This document shows positions 19,361-28,389 of a DNA stretch of 64,000 nucleotides, in pieces. The stretch is from an uncultured Propionibacteriaceae bacterium. Its GTDB lineage: Bacteria; Actinomycetota; Actinomycetes; Propionibacteriales; Propionibacteriaceae. The first letter of the stretch is position 1. Each line of letters begins with the position of its first letter. The stretch covers positions 40,835 to 104,834 of the forward strand of contig CALBCJ010000022.1 of NCBI GenBank assembly GCA_937926975.1. The letters run 5' to 3'. A model generated the notes under the pieces. It did no database searches. It was given only the letters and a program-made list of their open reading frames with translations, and was not told where the DNA came from. Position numbers and translations under genes: made by a program.

Positions 19361-19390
19361 CCGACCGCAGCACGGGCCCGGTTCCGGGCT

Positions 19391-19405
19391 CCTGCCGTCG
19401 GCAGG
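19391..19405. terminator. Weak hairpin between convergent genes
   Basis: CCTGCC-GTC-GGCAGG forms a 6-bp stem in the 87-bp gap between the exporter operon and proB, which converge here. There is no T-run, so a terminator role is tentative. Confidence 0.3.
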
Positions 19406-19447
19406 TCGCCGTCACCGGCAGTCTGGCGTCGGCCGTGGGGGGAGGCC

Positions 19448-20578
19448 TCAGCGGGAACCGCCCCGGCGGGAGCGTCGGCGCCGTACGACCATCGCGTCCC
19501 GGTGCACCACCTCGCGCTGGTAGCCCGCCCCCAGCTCGCGGGCCAGGTCCCCGGTGCTGCGGCCGAGCAGCCGAGGCAGCACGTCGGCGTCATAGCTCAC
19601 GATTCCCCGGGCCACCGTGGCCCCGCTCCGGTCAACCAGCCGCACCGGGTCGCCGGCGTGGAAGGAGCCGCGGACCTCAGTCACCCCGGCCGGCAGCAGT
19701 GATGCCTTCTGGACCTGGATCGCCTGGACCGCGCCCTCGTCGAGGACCAGCTCGCCGGCCGGCTGGGAGGCGTGGGCCAGCCAGTTCAGCCGGGACGGGC
19801 GCCGCTTGCCCGCCGGGTAGAAGACCGTACCGGTCTCACCCGCCAGCGCCTGGATGATCTGCTCCGCGCTGGCCAGCACCACCGGGATCCCGGACCCGGT
19901 CGCGACCCGGGCCGCCTCCAGCTTGGTCGTCATCCCCCCGGTCCCGACCCGGCTCCCGACCCGGGAGGTGTCGGCGCGCAGCTCGTCCAGGTGGCGTACC
20001 TCGTCGATCCGGACCGCGCCGGGCTCCGACGGGTGGGCGGTGTAGAGCGCGTCCACGTCGGAGAGCAGAAACAGCGCGTCGGCCCGGACCAGGTGGGCGA
20101 CCAGAGCAGCCAGCCGGTCGTTGTCGCCGAACCGGATCTCGCTGGTCGCCACAGTGTCGTTCTCGTTGATGATCGGCACCACGCCGAGCTCCAGCAGCCG
20201 GTCCAGGGTGCGCAGCGCGTTGCGGTACGTGCCCTGCCGGGCGGTGTCGTCGGCGGTCAGCAGCACCTGCCCGACCGTCAGCCCCACCGCGGCAAAACGA
20301 GCCGCGTACTGCTCCACCAGAAGCCCCTGCCCGACCGCCGCGGCTGCCTGCTGCGACGCCAGGTCGCGGGGCCGGGTCCGCATCCTCAGCGGACCCATCC
20401 CGGCCGCGATCGCGCCTGAGGAGACCAGCACCACCTCCCGGTGACGGTGGTGGGCGGCGGCGACCGCGTCCACGACCCGGGCCAGCCGGGGCGGGTCGAT
20501 CCCACCGTCGGGAGTGGTCAGTGACGAAGAGCCGACCTTGACCACAATCCGGCGGGCGGCCCGGAGCCGGTCACGCAC
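19448..20578 (-). CDS. proB: Glutamate 5-kinase
   Basis: First step of proline synthesis: ATP-dependent phosphorylation of glutamate. 376 residues, with an amino-acid kinase domain (RIVVKVGSSSLT, VLVSSGAIAAGM, VPIINENDTVAT, FGDNDRLAALVA, GTGGMTTKLEAARVA) and a C-terminal PUA domain. The GTG start overlaps the obgE stop by 8 bp, so it follows obgE in one transcript. Feedback inhibition by proline is expected from the PUA-bearing class, not shown here. Confidence 0.96.
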   Translation of the reverse strand: MRDRLRAARRIVVKVGSSSLTTPDGGIDPPRLARVVDAVAAAHHRHREVVLVSSGAIAAGMGPLRMRTRPRDLASQQAAAAVGQGLLVEQYAARFAAVGLTVGQVLLTADDTARQGTYRNALRTLDRLLELGVVPIINENDTVATSEIRFGDNDRLAALVAHLVRADALFLLSDVDALYTAHPSEPGAVRIDEVRHLDELRADTSRVGSRVGTGGMTTKLEAARVATGSGIPVVLASAEQIIQALAGETGTVFYPAGKRRPSRLNWLAHASQPAGELVLDEGAVQAIQVQKASLLPAGVTEVRGSFHAGDPVRLVDRSGATVARGIVSYDADVLPRLLGRSTGDLARELGAGYQREVVHRDAMVVRRRRSRRGGSR

Positions 20579-22073
20579 CGGTCTGGCCCGGCTTGTCGAG
20601 GCCCGGCTCGAAGCCGTCGAGAGCCAGCGAGACGGCCTTCTCGGCGGCCTTGCGCTGGTGGTACTCGGCGTCCTTCGCCCGGCGCCGCCGGACCGCTGGG
20701 CGCAGCTGCTGCATCCGGTTGTCCTCCCCGCGCCGGCTCAGCAGCTCGGCGCCGATGTCGACCTGCGGGGCGAAGTCGAAGACCACCGCATCCTGGCCAC
20801 CAACCGCCACCGCGTCGCCCGGCTCGGCGCCCAGCGCCAGCAGCTCGTCCTCGACACCCAGCCGGTGCAGCCGGTCGGCCAGGTAGCCCACCGCCTCGGC
20901 GTTGCTGAAGTCGGTCTGCCGGATCCAGCGCTCCGGCTTCTCGCCACGAACCCGCCACAGGAAGCCGCCCTCCCCGTCGCCTTGCCGCTTGATGGTGAAC
21001 CCCGGGCCGGGCACCGCCGGTGGCGGGGTGATCACGATCCGCTGCGCCGGACCCGGCCGGACCGAGCGCCGGCTCGCGACGAGCCGGGCCATGGCGTGAC
21101 GCAGCCCGTTCAGTCCCTCCCCCGAGGCCGCGCTGACCAGGTAGACCTCCAGCCCCCGGGCCTTCAGCTCCGGCAGCACCAGAGCGGCCAGGTCGGCCCC
21201 GTCGGGGACGTCGACCTTGTTCAGCGCCACCAGCCGGGGACGGTCCTCCAGCCCCCCGTACGCGCGCAGCTCGGCCTCGATCACGTTCAGGTCGGTCAGC
21301 GGGTCGCGGCCCGGCTCGTACGTGGCGCAGTCGATGACGTGCACGATGGCCTGGCAGCGCTCGATGTGGCGCAGGAAGTCGTGGCCCAGTCCCCGGCCCT
21401 GGCTGGCGCCCTCGATCAAGCCCGGAACGTCAGCCACCGTGTACGTGACGTCTCCGGCGACCACCACACCCAGGTTCGGCACCAGGGTGGTGAAGGGGTA
21501 GTCGGCGATCTTGGGCCGGGCCCGGGAGATCGCCGCGATCAGCGAGGACTTTCCGGCGCTGGGGAAGCCGACCAGGCCGACGTCGGCCAGCACCTTGAGC
21601 TCGAGCCTGATCCGGCGCTGCTCCCCCGGCTCACCCAGCAGGGCGAAGCCGGGCGCCTTGCGGGCGGCGGTCGCGAGCGCCTCGTTGCCCAGACCGCCCC
21701 GGCCTCCCCTGGCCACGACCAGCTCGGCACCAGCCCCGACCAGGTCGGCCAGCAGCTGCCCGGTGGCGGTGTCGGTCACGGTGGTCCCGTCCGGGACTGG
21801 CAGCACCACGTCCTCGCCGTTGGCGCCGTTCTGGTGGCCGCCCTTGCCCGGCTGGCCGTTGGCCGCCTTGCGGCGGGACTGGCGGTGGTAGTCGACCAGC
21901 GTGGTGAGGCTCGGGTCGACCCGCAGCACCAGCGACCCCCCGTTGCCCCCGTTGCCACCGTCGGGGCCGCCCAGCGGCTTGAACTTCTCCCGGTGCACCG
22001 AGGTGCAGCCGTGGCCGCCGTTGCCGGCGACCACATCCAGCGTCACCGAGTCGACAAAGGACGGGACGCCCAT
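20571..22073 (-). CDS. obgE: GTPase Obg (CgtA)
   Basis: Essential GTPase for 50S maturation and stress control. 500 residues: glycine-rich Obg fold (about 1-160, VAGNGGHGCTSVHREKFKP), G domain with GFPSAGKSSLIAAIS, DVPGLIEGA and NKVDVP, and a C-terminal OCT domain (FTIKRQGDGEGGFLWRVRGEKPERWI) typical of Gram-positive and actinobacterial Obg. AGGAAG precedes the ATG. It heads the obgE-proB unit. Confidence 0.97.
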   Translation of the reverse strand: MGVPSFVDSVTLDVVAGNGGHGCTSVHREKFKPLGGPDGGNGGNGGSLVLRVDPSLTTLVDYHRQSRRKAANGQPGKGGHQNGANGEDVVLPVPDGTTVTDTATGQLLADLVGAGAELVVARGGRGGLGNEALATAARKAPGFALLGEPGEQRRIRLELKVLADVGLVGFPSAGKSSLIAAISRARPKIADYPFTTLVPNLGVVVAGDVTYTVADVPGLIEGASQGRGLGHDFLRHIERCQAIVHVIDCATYEPGRDPLTDLNVIEAELRAYGGLEDRPRLVALNKVDVPDGADLAALVLPELKARGLEVYLVSAASGEGLNGLRHAMARLVASRRSVRPGPAQRIVITPPPAVPGPGFTIKRQGDGEGGFLWRVRGEKPERWIRQTDFSNAEAVGYLADRLHRLGVEDELLALGAEPGDAVAVGGQDAVVFDFAPQVDIGAELLSRRGEDNRMQQLRPAVRRRRAKDAEYHQRKAAEKAVSLALDGFEPGLDKPGQTGA

Positions 22074-22207
22074 GCTGGTCTTCCTCCTCGGTCGGCGTCA
22101 GGCACCGACCATCGTCCCACAGCGGGCTTCCTCGACCGTCGCGGTCCCGCGGCCCGGGACCGGCGCCCTCCGCCGTCGTTGGGCCACAGCGGGTCCGCGG
22201 TAGGCTC

Positions 22208-22360
22208 TCGGCATGGGCCGCGCAGGCCCGCTTCCAGGCCTCGTCGGTCCCCACCCTGGTGCTCCTGCGCCACGGCCAGGTGGTCTCGCTCCGGCGCGGC
22301 GCCCTGCCGTACCCGCTGCTCAACAGCTGGGTCACCACCAGCCTGCAGCAAGAAGCCTGA
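22208..22360 (+). pseudogene. Remnant of a thioredoxin C-terminal half
   Basis: A forward frame with no start codon reads ARFQASSVPTLVLLRHGQVV and continues SLRRGALPYPLLNSW to a TGA at 22358. This matches the second half of thioredoxin, including the cis-Pro motif (SVPTL) and the beta4-beta5 hairpin. The N-terminal half with the WCGPC active site is absent; a TGGGCC...GGTCCG stretch at 22180-22200 in another frame may be a decayed trace of it. It lies in the 339-bp gap between obgE and rpmA. Confidence 0.65.
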
Positions 22361-22367
22361 CGCGCCA

Positions 22368-22395
22368 GCAGCCCCCGGGAGGTCCCAGGGGCTGC
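22368..22395. terminator. Hairpin between thioredoxin remnant and rpmA
   Basis: GCAGCCCC (22368-22375) pairs with GGGGCTGC (22388-22395), with further pairing inside. It lies 8 bp after the remnant's stop and 18 bp after the end of rpmA, so it could end transcripts from both sides. No T-run is present. Confidence 0.5.
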
Positions 22396-22412
22396 CGCTT
22401 GGTCGCAGACGG

Positions 22413-22667
22413 CTACTCGGCGACGGTGACGCTCACCACGCGCCGACCACGCTTGGTGCCGAACTGCACCTGGCCCTCAGCAAGGGCAAACAGGGTGTCG
22501 TCGCCGCCGCGGCCGACGTTGTCGCCCGGATGGAAGTGGGTGCCGTGCTGACGCACGATAATCTCACCGGCGCTGACCGCCTCGCCGCCGAACCGCTTCA
22601 CCCCGAGACGCTGAGCGTTGGAGTCGCGCCCGTTCTTGGACGAGGAAGCGCCCTTCTTGTGTGCCAT
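22413..22667 (-). CDS. rpmA: 50S ribosomal protein L27
   Basis: 84 residues, normal length, beginning MAHKKGASSSKNGRDSNAQR, the conserved L27 N-terminus that reaches the peptidyl-transferase centre, and containing GEIIVRQHGTHFHPGDNVG. No Firmicutes-type cleavable N-terminal extension is present. It follows rplU by 9 bp with an AGGGG ribosome-binding site. Confidence 0.98.
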   Translation of the reverse strand: MAHKKGASSSKNGRDSNAQRLGVKRFGGEAVSAGEIIVRQHGTHFHPGDNVGRGGDDTLFALAEGQVQFGTKRGRRVVSVTVAE

Positions 22668-22676
22668 GTCAGCCCC

Positions 22677-22982
22677 TCACTTGATCCCGGTGACCTTGAC
22701 CTGGGTGTAGCGCTGGCGGTGCCCCTGACGCTTCTTGTACCCGGTCTTGTTCTTGAACTTCAGGATCCGGATCTTCGGCCCCCTGGTCTCGCCGACCACC
22801 TCGGCCGTGACCGCGACCTTGGCCAGCTGGTCCGCGGCCGAGGTCACGTCGTCGCCGTCGACCAGCAGCAGCGGCTCCAGCGCCACCTCGTCGCCGGCCT
22901 TGGCGTCACGGAGGTCGATCTCCAGCACATCGCCGACGGCCACCTTGTGCTGGCGCCCACCACTGCGCACGATCGCGTACAC
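22677..22982 (-). CDS. rplU: 50S ribosomal protein L21
   Basis: 101 residues from GTG 22982: (M)YAIVRSGGRQHKVAVGDVLE through the C-terminal KKRQGHRQRYTQVKVTGI, matching L21. The frame is open further upstream to 23078, but that extension has no family similarity and a GTAGG motif precedes GTG 22982. Cotranscribed with rpmA; the rne gene lies 165 bp upstream on the same strand. Confidence 0.97.
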   Translation of the reverse strand: MYAIVRSGGRQHKVAVGDVLEIDLRDAKAGDEVALEPLLLVDGDDVTSAADQLAKVAVTAEVVGETRGPKIRILKFKNKTGYKKRQGHRQRYTQVKVTGIK

Positions 22983-23147
22983 GGTTGACCTACTCTCGTC
23001 TCTCGTCTCTGGTGCCGCGACGGGCGCGGCATGGGGCTTCCCATCGGCCTGAAAAGCCGAACAGCACACCGGCGTCACATGCTACGGGCCGAAGTGAGGG
23101 GGGTCAAACCGCCGTGGTGCTGGACGCACCCGCGGCTCGACCTGGTC

Positions 23148-25886
23148 TTAGGAGCGTCGGCCGCGCCGGCCGGAGCGGTCACCACCGTCGGCCGGGGCCT
23201 GGGTCGAGACCGGCTCCGTGTGACGGTGGTAGCCGCGGCCGCCGCAGCCCTCGCAGGTCTCGGTGAAGGCCTCGGCCAGCCCGGTGCCGATCTTCTTGCG
23301 GGTCATCTGGACCAGCCCCAGCGAGGTGACCTCGGCCACCTGGTGCCGTGTCCGGTCCCGGCCCAGGCACTCCACCAGGCGCCGCAGCAGCAGCTCCCGG
23401 TTGCTGGGCAGGACCATGTCGATGAAGTCGATCACGATGATCCCGCCGATGTCCCGCAGCCGCAGCTGGCGCACGATCTCCTCGGCGGCCTCCAGGTTGT
23501 TCGAGGTGACCGTGGCCTCCAGGTTGCCGCCGGAGCCGGTGAACTTGCCGGTGTTGACGTCGATGACCGTCATGGCCTCGGTCCGGTCGATGATCAGCGA
23601 CCCGCCCGAGGGCAGGAAGACCTTCCGCTCCAGGGCCTTGGCGATCTGCTCGTCCACTCGGTACTGGGCGAAGATGTCGCCCTGCTCCCGGTCCCAGCGG
23701 GTGACCCGGTCAGACAGGTGCGGGGCGACATGGTCGACGTACGCCTTCACCATGTCGAAGGCGTCATCAGCCATCTGGTTGCCGTCGATGACCAGGGATG
23801 AGAAGTCCTCGGTGAACAGGTCCCGGACGATCCGGACCGTCAGGTCGGGCTCGCCGTACAGCAGCTGGGGGGCGGAGCCCTGCTTCACCTTCTTCTCGAT
23901 CGCCTCCCACTGCGCGGTGAGCCGGTTGACGTCGCGGACCAGCTCCTCCTCGCTGGCGCCCTCGGCGGCGGTACGGATGATGACCGAGGCCTGGTCACCG
24001 ACGAGCTCACCGAGCAGCTCCTTGAGCCGGTTGCGCTCCTGCTCGGGCAGCTTGCGCGAGATCCCCGACAGGTGCCCACCGGGGGCGTAGACCAGGTACC
24101 GCCCCGGCAGCGAGACGTGGGCCGTCAGCCGGGCCCCCTTGGCCCCGACCGGGTCCTTGGTGGCCTGGACCAGCACCGTCTGGCCAGACTTGAAGACCTT
24201 CTCCACCTTGCGGGACTGCCCATCGGCTCCGAAGGCGTCCCAGTCCACCTCACCGGCGTAGAGCACCGCGTTGCGGCCCCGCCCGATGTCGACGAAGGCC
24301 GCCTCCATGCTGGGCAGCACATTCTGGACCCGGCCCAGGTAGACGTTGCCGATCAGGGAGGTGGCGCTGGCCCGGTCGACGTAGTGCTCGACCAGGACCC
24401 CGTCCTCGATCACGGCGATCTGGGAGTACCCCTCCTGCTGGCGGACCAGCATCTGCCGGGTCACCGACTCCCGGCGGGCCAGGAACTCGGCCTCAGACAG
24501 GATCGGCGCCCGGCGCCGGCCCGCGGCCCGGCCCTCCCGCCGCCGCTGCCGCTTGGCCTCCATCCGGGTCGAGCCCTCGATCCCCGAGACCTCGTCGGAG
24601 CCGCTGCCACGACGGTGGCGCGGCTCGCGAACCCGGACCACAACATCACTCGGGTCGTCTTCGCAAGCGGCTGCCTCCTCACCGCGGCGACGGCGGCGCC
24701 GACGACGGCGAGTCCCGGACCCGGACTCCTCGGCCTCGCCGGACTCGGTCTCGCCGCCCTCCGGCTCGCTGGCTTCGTCCGCGTCGTCGCCGCTGGCCTC
24801 CTCGCTGTCTTCAGTGGCGTCTCCCGCCCGACGGCGACGCCGACCACCCCGGCGTCGGCGGCGCCGACGACGGGTCTCGTCATCGTTGCTGTCGGCCCCG
24901 GCCCCCTCCGCCTCGGAGTCGGAGTCCTCGAGCGCTACCTTCTTCTCCTCGGCGGAGGTCTCGTCGGCCGGGGACTCATCGGCCGAGGACTCATCAGCCG
25001 GGCTCTCCTCGACCGGGACCTCCTCGGCCGGGTCGGGCTCAGGCTGCTCGGCGGCAGCGTCCTGGGGCGTGGTCTCGTCGGCCGGAGCGGCTCCCTGCGC
25101 CGGTTCCTCCACCGGCTCTGAGACGGCCTCGGGCTCTGCCGTGTCCACGGTCGCCGTCACGACCTCGGCCACCGGGGTCGGCTCTGGCTGGTCGGAGGTG
25201 CTGCTCGAGGACGGCTCGGACCTCTGCAGCGACTGCCGGATCGCATCCAGGTCGATCGCCGCCGACGCCCCCGCCGAGTGCCGCGCTGCGCGCCGCGGGC
25301 GCGAGTCCAGTGCGGCCAGGGCCTGCCGGACGTCTTCGGCAGCAGATGACCCTGCCTCGGGCTCGGCCGGGGCAGCCGTCTCGGCCGGCACGACAGGCTC
25401 GCTCGCCGGCTCCTGGGCGGCAGCCTGCTGAGCCCGGGTACGGCGAGCCGGTCTCGCGTCGCTGGTCGAGACCGACCCGGGCACCTCGTCGCCAGTCGGC
25501 GGCTCCGTCTCGGCCGGATCCGCTACGACAGTCCTGGTCGTCCGCTTCGTGGCCTTCGCCGGTCCGGCCTGGGGCTCCTTCGTACGGGACCGGCGCCGGC
25601 TCTCGCCCGCCTCGGCCACAGCCACCTCAGCGGCAGCCGACGGCTCGGGCCCACCGGCGCCCAAGACCGGCCCGTCCGCTGGGCTCTCCTCCGCCGCTGG
25701 GCTCTCCTCGGGCACAGGGCTCTCCTCGGGCACTAGGCTCTCGGGCACTGGGCTCGGGCCAGGGCTGGTGGTCGGCGGTGCCACGGGAGCGGGAGGACCA
25801 GACGGGCGGCCTGAGGCCCGGCGCCGGCGTACAGGCCGTTCCTCAGGCGGCTCGTGGGATACGGTCTCGTCGGTCACATCGAGCAT
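23148..25886 (-). CDS. rne: Ribonuclease E/G
   Basis: Endoribonuclease for mRNA decay and rRNA processing. 912 residues: about 420 N-terminal residues of acidic and Arg-rich disorder (runs of eight to ten Arg, Glu/Ala/Pro blocks), then the S1 and catalytic core beginning near SEAEFLARRESVTRQMLVRQ. Catalytic Asp motifs TEAMTVIDVNTGKF and GGIIVIDFIDM are intact; a short tail with CEGCGGRGYH follows. This inverted order, disorder before the core, is the actinobacterial form, in contrast to E. coli RNase E. The leader upstream of the ATG may be long, since the 279-bp gap to the next gene shows no close promoter. Confidence 0.96.
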   Translation of the reverse strand: MLDVTDETVSHEPPEERPVRRRRASGRPSGPPAPVAPPTTSPGPSPVPESLVPEESPVPEESPAAEESPADGPVLGAGGPEPSAAAEVAVAEAGESRRRSRTKEPQAGPAKATKRTTRTVVADPAETEPPTGDEVPGSVSTSDARPARRTRAQQAAAQEPASEPVVPAETAAPAEPEAGSSAAEDVRQALAALDSRPRRAARHSAGASAAIDLDAIRQSLQRSEPSSSSTSDQPEPTPVAEVVTATVDTAEPEAVSEPVEEPAQGAAPADETTPQDAAAEQPEPDPAEEVPVEESPADESSADESPADETSAEEKKVALEDSDSEAEGAGADSNDDETRRRRRRRRGGRRRRRAGDATEDSEEASGDDADEASEPEGGETESGEAEESGSGTRRRRRRRRRGEEAAACEDDPSDVVVRVREPRHRRGSGSDEVSGIEGSTRMEAKRQRRREGRAAGRRRAPILSEAEFLARRESVTRQMLVRQQEGYSQIAVIEDGVLVEHYVDRASATSLIGNVYLGRVQNVLPSMEAAFVDIGRGRNAVLYAGEVDWDAFGADGQSRKVEKVFKSGQTVLVQATKDPVGAKGARLTAHVSLPGRYLVYAPGGHLSGISRKLPEQERNRLKELLGELVGDQASVIIRTAAEGASEEELVRDVNRLTAQWEAIEKKVKQGSAPQLLYGEPDLTVRIVRDLFTEDFSSLVIDGNQMADDAFDMVKAYVDHVAPHLSDRVTRWDREQGDIFAQYRVDEQIAKALERKVFLPSGGSLIIDRTEAMTVIDVNTGKFTGSGGNLEATVTSNNLEAAEEIVRQLRLRDIGGIIVIDFIDMVLPSNRELLLRRLVECLGRDRTRHQVAEVTSLGLVQMTRKKIGTGLAEAFTETCEGCGGRGYHRHTEPVSTQAPADGGDRSGRRGRRS

Positions 25887-26165
25887 GGAGGCTCCATTCC
25901 ACCGGCGCCGCGGCGGGCGCCGTCATCGGTGGCGGGACCGGTCGGAACCACGTCGCAACGCGGTCGTACCTGCTCCCGCACAAAGTCTCTCGGACCTGGT
26001 GCCTCCCATCCGCGTCGCCCCCGCGCTCAACGCCTGCCTGAGCAGGTCGCGGACCAGCGGTGCCGATGAAGGCGGCCCGGCCAGGCACCTGGGTGGCGCC
26101 TAGGCCTGAGCAGCATTGTCGCACACCTGACCGGCCGCTTCGGCCAGCTCGTCCGCCAGCCGGTG

Positions 26166-26867
26166 TCAGGCCAAGGGGTCGTGCACCCGGCCGTCCCGCC
26201 ACGGTCCCTGAGCCAGCCGGGTCAGCACCGGTGGCTGGCCCAGGTCCAGGCCCGGCTCCACGGCCCGAAGGGCCGACACCACGTCGTCCGGGCGTACCAG
26301 CGGCTCGCCGTGACGGATCACCAGGTCGACCCTCCCGGCCCCGGTCGCCTCGATCGAGGCGACCGCTGCCCGGGCGTCAAAGACCCGCGGGCCAGAACGG
26401 GTCATCCGCTGGACCTCGACCGTCGAGGCGTCGACGAAGGCAGCCACGGCCGCGACCAGCACCTCGTGCTGCACACCGCCCAGGTCGACCTGCCAGCGCG
26501 AGGCCTGCAGCCGGTCAGCCAGGGCCGGGCCGCTGGCAGGGACCACCGCCAGGACATCCAGCCCCGGCGGCAGGGCCTCGTCCAGGGCCTGCCGCACCGC
26601 CTCCGGCTCGCAGGTCAGCGCCAGGCCGATCTCCAGGTACTCGGCCTCGCTGGCCGCGCCGGTGCTCGCGGCGTTGGCGTACGAGATCCGCGGGTGCGGG
26701 CTGAACCCCGAGGAGTACGCCATCGGGATCTCGGCCCGGCGCAGGGCCCGCTCGAAGGCGCGGGCGAAGTCCCGGTGAGACGTGAACCGCGCTAGGCCAC
26801 GCTTGGCGTAGCGGACTCGCAGCCGCTGAACCGGAGGTGGCTGCTGCTCAGGCTGTCGACGAGGCAC
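26166..26867 (-). CDS. DUF2344 / TIGR03936 radical-SAM-linked protein
   Basis: 233 residues, beginning after a short disordered stretch with RLRVRYAKRGLARFTSHRDF and continuing IPMAYSSGFSPHPRISYANA, the defining signature of this family. It normally sits directly after, or is fused to, the TIGR03960 radical SAM protein and upstream of rne; here that partner is about 7.5 kb away beyond the amino-sugar island. The function is unknown; a role in RNA modification has been suggested for the pair. Confidence in family is high. Confidence 0.92.
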   Translation of the reverse strand: MPRRQPEQQPPPVQRLRVRYAKRGLARFTSHRDFARAFERALRRAEIPMAYSSGFSPHPRISYANAASTGAASEAEYLEIGLALTCEPEAVRQALDEALPPGLDVLAVVPASGPALADRLQASRWQVDLGGVQHEVLVAAVAAFVDASTVEVQRMTRSGPRVFDARAAVASIEATGAGRVDLVIRHGEPLVRPDDVVSALRAVEPGLDLGQPPVLTRLAQGPWRDGRVHDPLA

Positions 26868-26914
26868 CTGGCCAACCTACGGGGCCCGGACCTGGCCCGG
26901 GAGTACCGCCGCGG

Positions 26915-27472
26915 CTAGGCAATGATGCCCTCGCTGAACTCGTTCACCGCACTCGGCACGATCTGGCTGAACCGCTTCACGATCGAGACGAAGTAGCGCC
27001 GCGTGATGGGCGCGTCCAGCGGGATGCAGTACGAGAACCAGGCCCGGTCCCCGAGCACCGAGGCCTGCACCATGATGTAGGTGCTGTTCACGTTGTTCAC
27101 GAACTCCAGCCGGGTCGCCTGGTCGATGTGGCTGAAGAACTCGTAGATCGCCACCAGCTTGATTCGGCGGTACTCGCTCTCGGGGAAGACCCACATCGTG
27201 CAGCCTTCCCGGATCCCCAGCTCCCCGTCCTCAATGAAGGTGTCGAGGTAGGCGCTCGCCAGCACCCCGTGCAGGTGCTCCTGGGTGAGGTTCTCAAGGG
27301 TGATCAGGTCATTCGGCCCACCGAAGACCATCGGCGGCTCAACCTGGTCGACCCACAGGTGCCAGGAGTCGGGCAGCGGGGGCCAGCAGGGGTCGGGCTG
27401 CCAGCCGGGTGGTGGCTCCCACCCTGGAGGAGGCGCCGGCCAGTCCGGCGGAGGATTGAACTTCAGGACCAC
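26915..27472 (-). CDS. YbjN-domain protein with Trp/Pro repeat N-terminus
   Basis: 185 residues from GTG 27472, with AGAGG 7 nt upstream. The N-terminal about 45 residues are a Pro/Trp repeat (PPPDWPAPPPGW, PPPGWQPDPCWPPLPDSW). The rest resembles the YbjN fold: RLEFVNNVNSTYIMVQASVL and AWFSYCIPLDAPITRRYF fit the usual N-x-x-N and alternating-beta pattern. YbjN proteins have been linked to motility and stress regulation, but no activity is known. It follows ngcG by 35 bp on the same strand, so it may be the last gene of the ngc operon. Confidence 0.7.
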   Translation of the reverse strand: MVLKFNPPPDWPAPPPGWEPPPGWQPDPCWPPLPDSWHLWVDQVEPPMVFGGPNDLITLENLTQEHLHGVLASAYLDTFIEDGELGIREGCTMWVFPESEYRRIKLVAIYEFFSHIDQATRLEFVNNVNSTYIMVQASVLGDRAWFSYCIPLDAPITRRYFVSIVKRFSQIVPSAVNEFSEGIIA

Positions 27473-27507
27473 GAGCAAGCCTCTCGATGTGTCCGTACTC
27501 AGAGCCG

Positions 27508-28389
27508 CTACTTGAGCGCCCCCTGAGACACGGAGCCCTGCAACTGACGCTGGAAGATGATATACACCAGCAGGACCGGGGCCACAGTGATCACGAACGC
27601 CGCGAACTGGGCCCCGAAGTCGACGTCGTACCCCGCCGAGACGGTGAACGCCGCCAGTCCTTGGCTGAGGACGTAGTTCTCTTTGTTGGTGTTCAGTGCC
27701 ACCGGCAGCAAGAACTGGTTCCACAGACCAAGGAAATTCATGATGGTGACCGTCGCCAGACCTGGCTTGGCCATCGGAAGATAGATCTGGAAAAAGGTCA
27801 CCCAGGCGTTCGCGCCATCGATCTGGGCGGCCTCTCCGATCTCATCCGGTAGTGACCGGAAGAAGGCGTACAGGAAGAAGACCGTGAACGGCAGCGCGAA
27901 GGCCACGTACGTGACGATCAGTCCTTCCTTGGTGTCCCGCAGGCCGAAGTTCTGCAGCTGCTGGAACAGCGGGACGATTGCTAGGAAGACCGGGATCATC
28001 AGCCCGCCCAGCATCAGGTAGTAGATCCCCCGCATGATGGCGTGGCCGACGGGGTGGTCAGGCATGTCGAAGCGAGCCAGCACGTATGAGCACATGGCTC
28101 CCAGCAGCATCACCAGGACCAGGGCCAGCCCGACCACGTACACGGTGTTGAAGAAGTACTGGCCGATCCCGGCCGTGGTCCAGGCGTTGCGGTAGTTCTC
28201 CCAGGCCGGGCGGCTGGGCAGCGCGAACGGCGAGGCAAAGATCTCACGGGTGGCCTTGAACGAGGTCAGCAGGGTCCACAGCAGCGGCAGGATCACCACC
28301 GCCGACCAGAGCACCAGGACCGCGTGTGAGGCGATCGCCACCCTCCGGTCGCCGCTGGAGACCGGGCGTCGCAGAGTCAGCTCGCTCAC
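27508..28389 (-). CDS. ngcG: Carbohydrate ABC permease, NgcG/MalG type
   Basis: 293 residues, six membrane helices, from GTG 28389 within the stop of ngcF (GTGA overlap). The EAA loop EIGEAAQIDGANAWVTFFQI is intact for contact with the ATPase. The C-terminal NFLGLWNQFLLPVALN segment is typical of CUT1-family MalG-like permeases. Assigned to an N-acetylglucosamine/chitobiose system because of the adjacent NgcE-like binding protein. Confidence 0.9.
   Translation of the reverse strand: MSELTLRRPVSSGDRRVAIASHAVLVLWSAVVILPLLWTLLTSFKATREIFASPFALPSRPAWENYRNAWTTAGIGQYFFNTVYVVGLALVLVMLLGAMCSYVLARFDMPDHPVGHAIMRGIYYLMLGGLMIPVFLAIVPLFQQLQNFGLRDTKEGLIVTYVAFALPFTVFFLYAFFRSLPDEIGEAAQIDGANAWVTFFQIYLPMAKPGLATVTIMNFLGLWNQFLLPVALNTNKENYVLSQGLAAFTVSAGYDVDFGAQFAAFVITVAPVLLVYIIFQRQLQGSVSQGALK

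Noticed and set aside
22677..23078. L21 with a 32-residue N-terminal extension
   Set aside because: The extension has no L21 similarity; GTG 22982 with a nearby purine-rich site gives a normal L21.
24541..25400. Repetitive Arg- and Glu-rich region of rne as a separate repeat element
   Set aside because: It is ordinary low-complexity disorder in actinobacterial RNase E N-termini and is in frame with the catalytic core.
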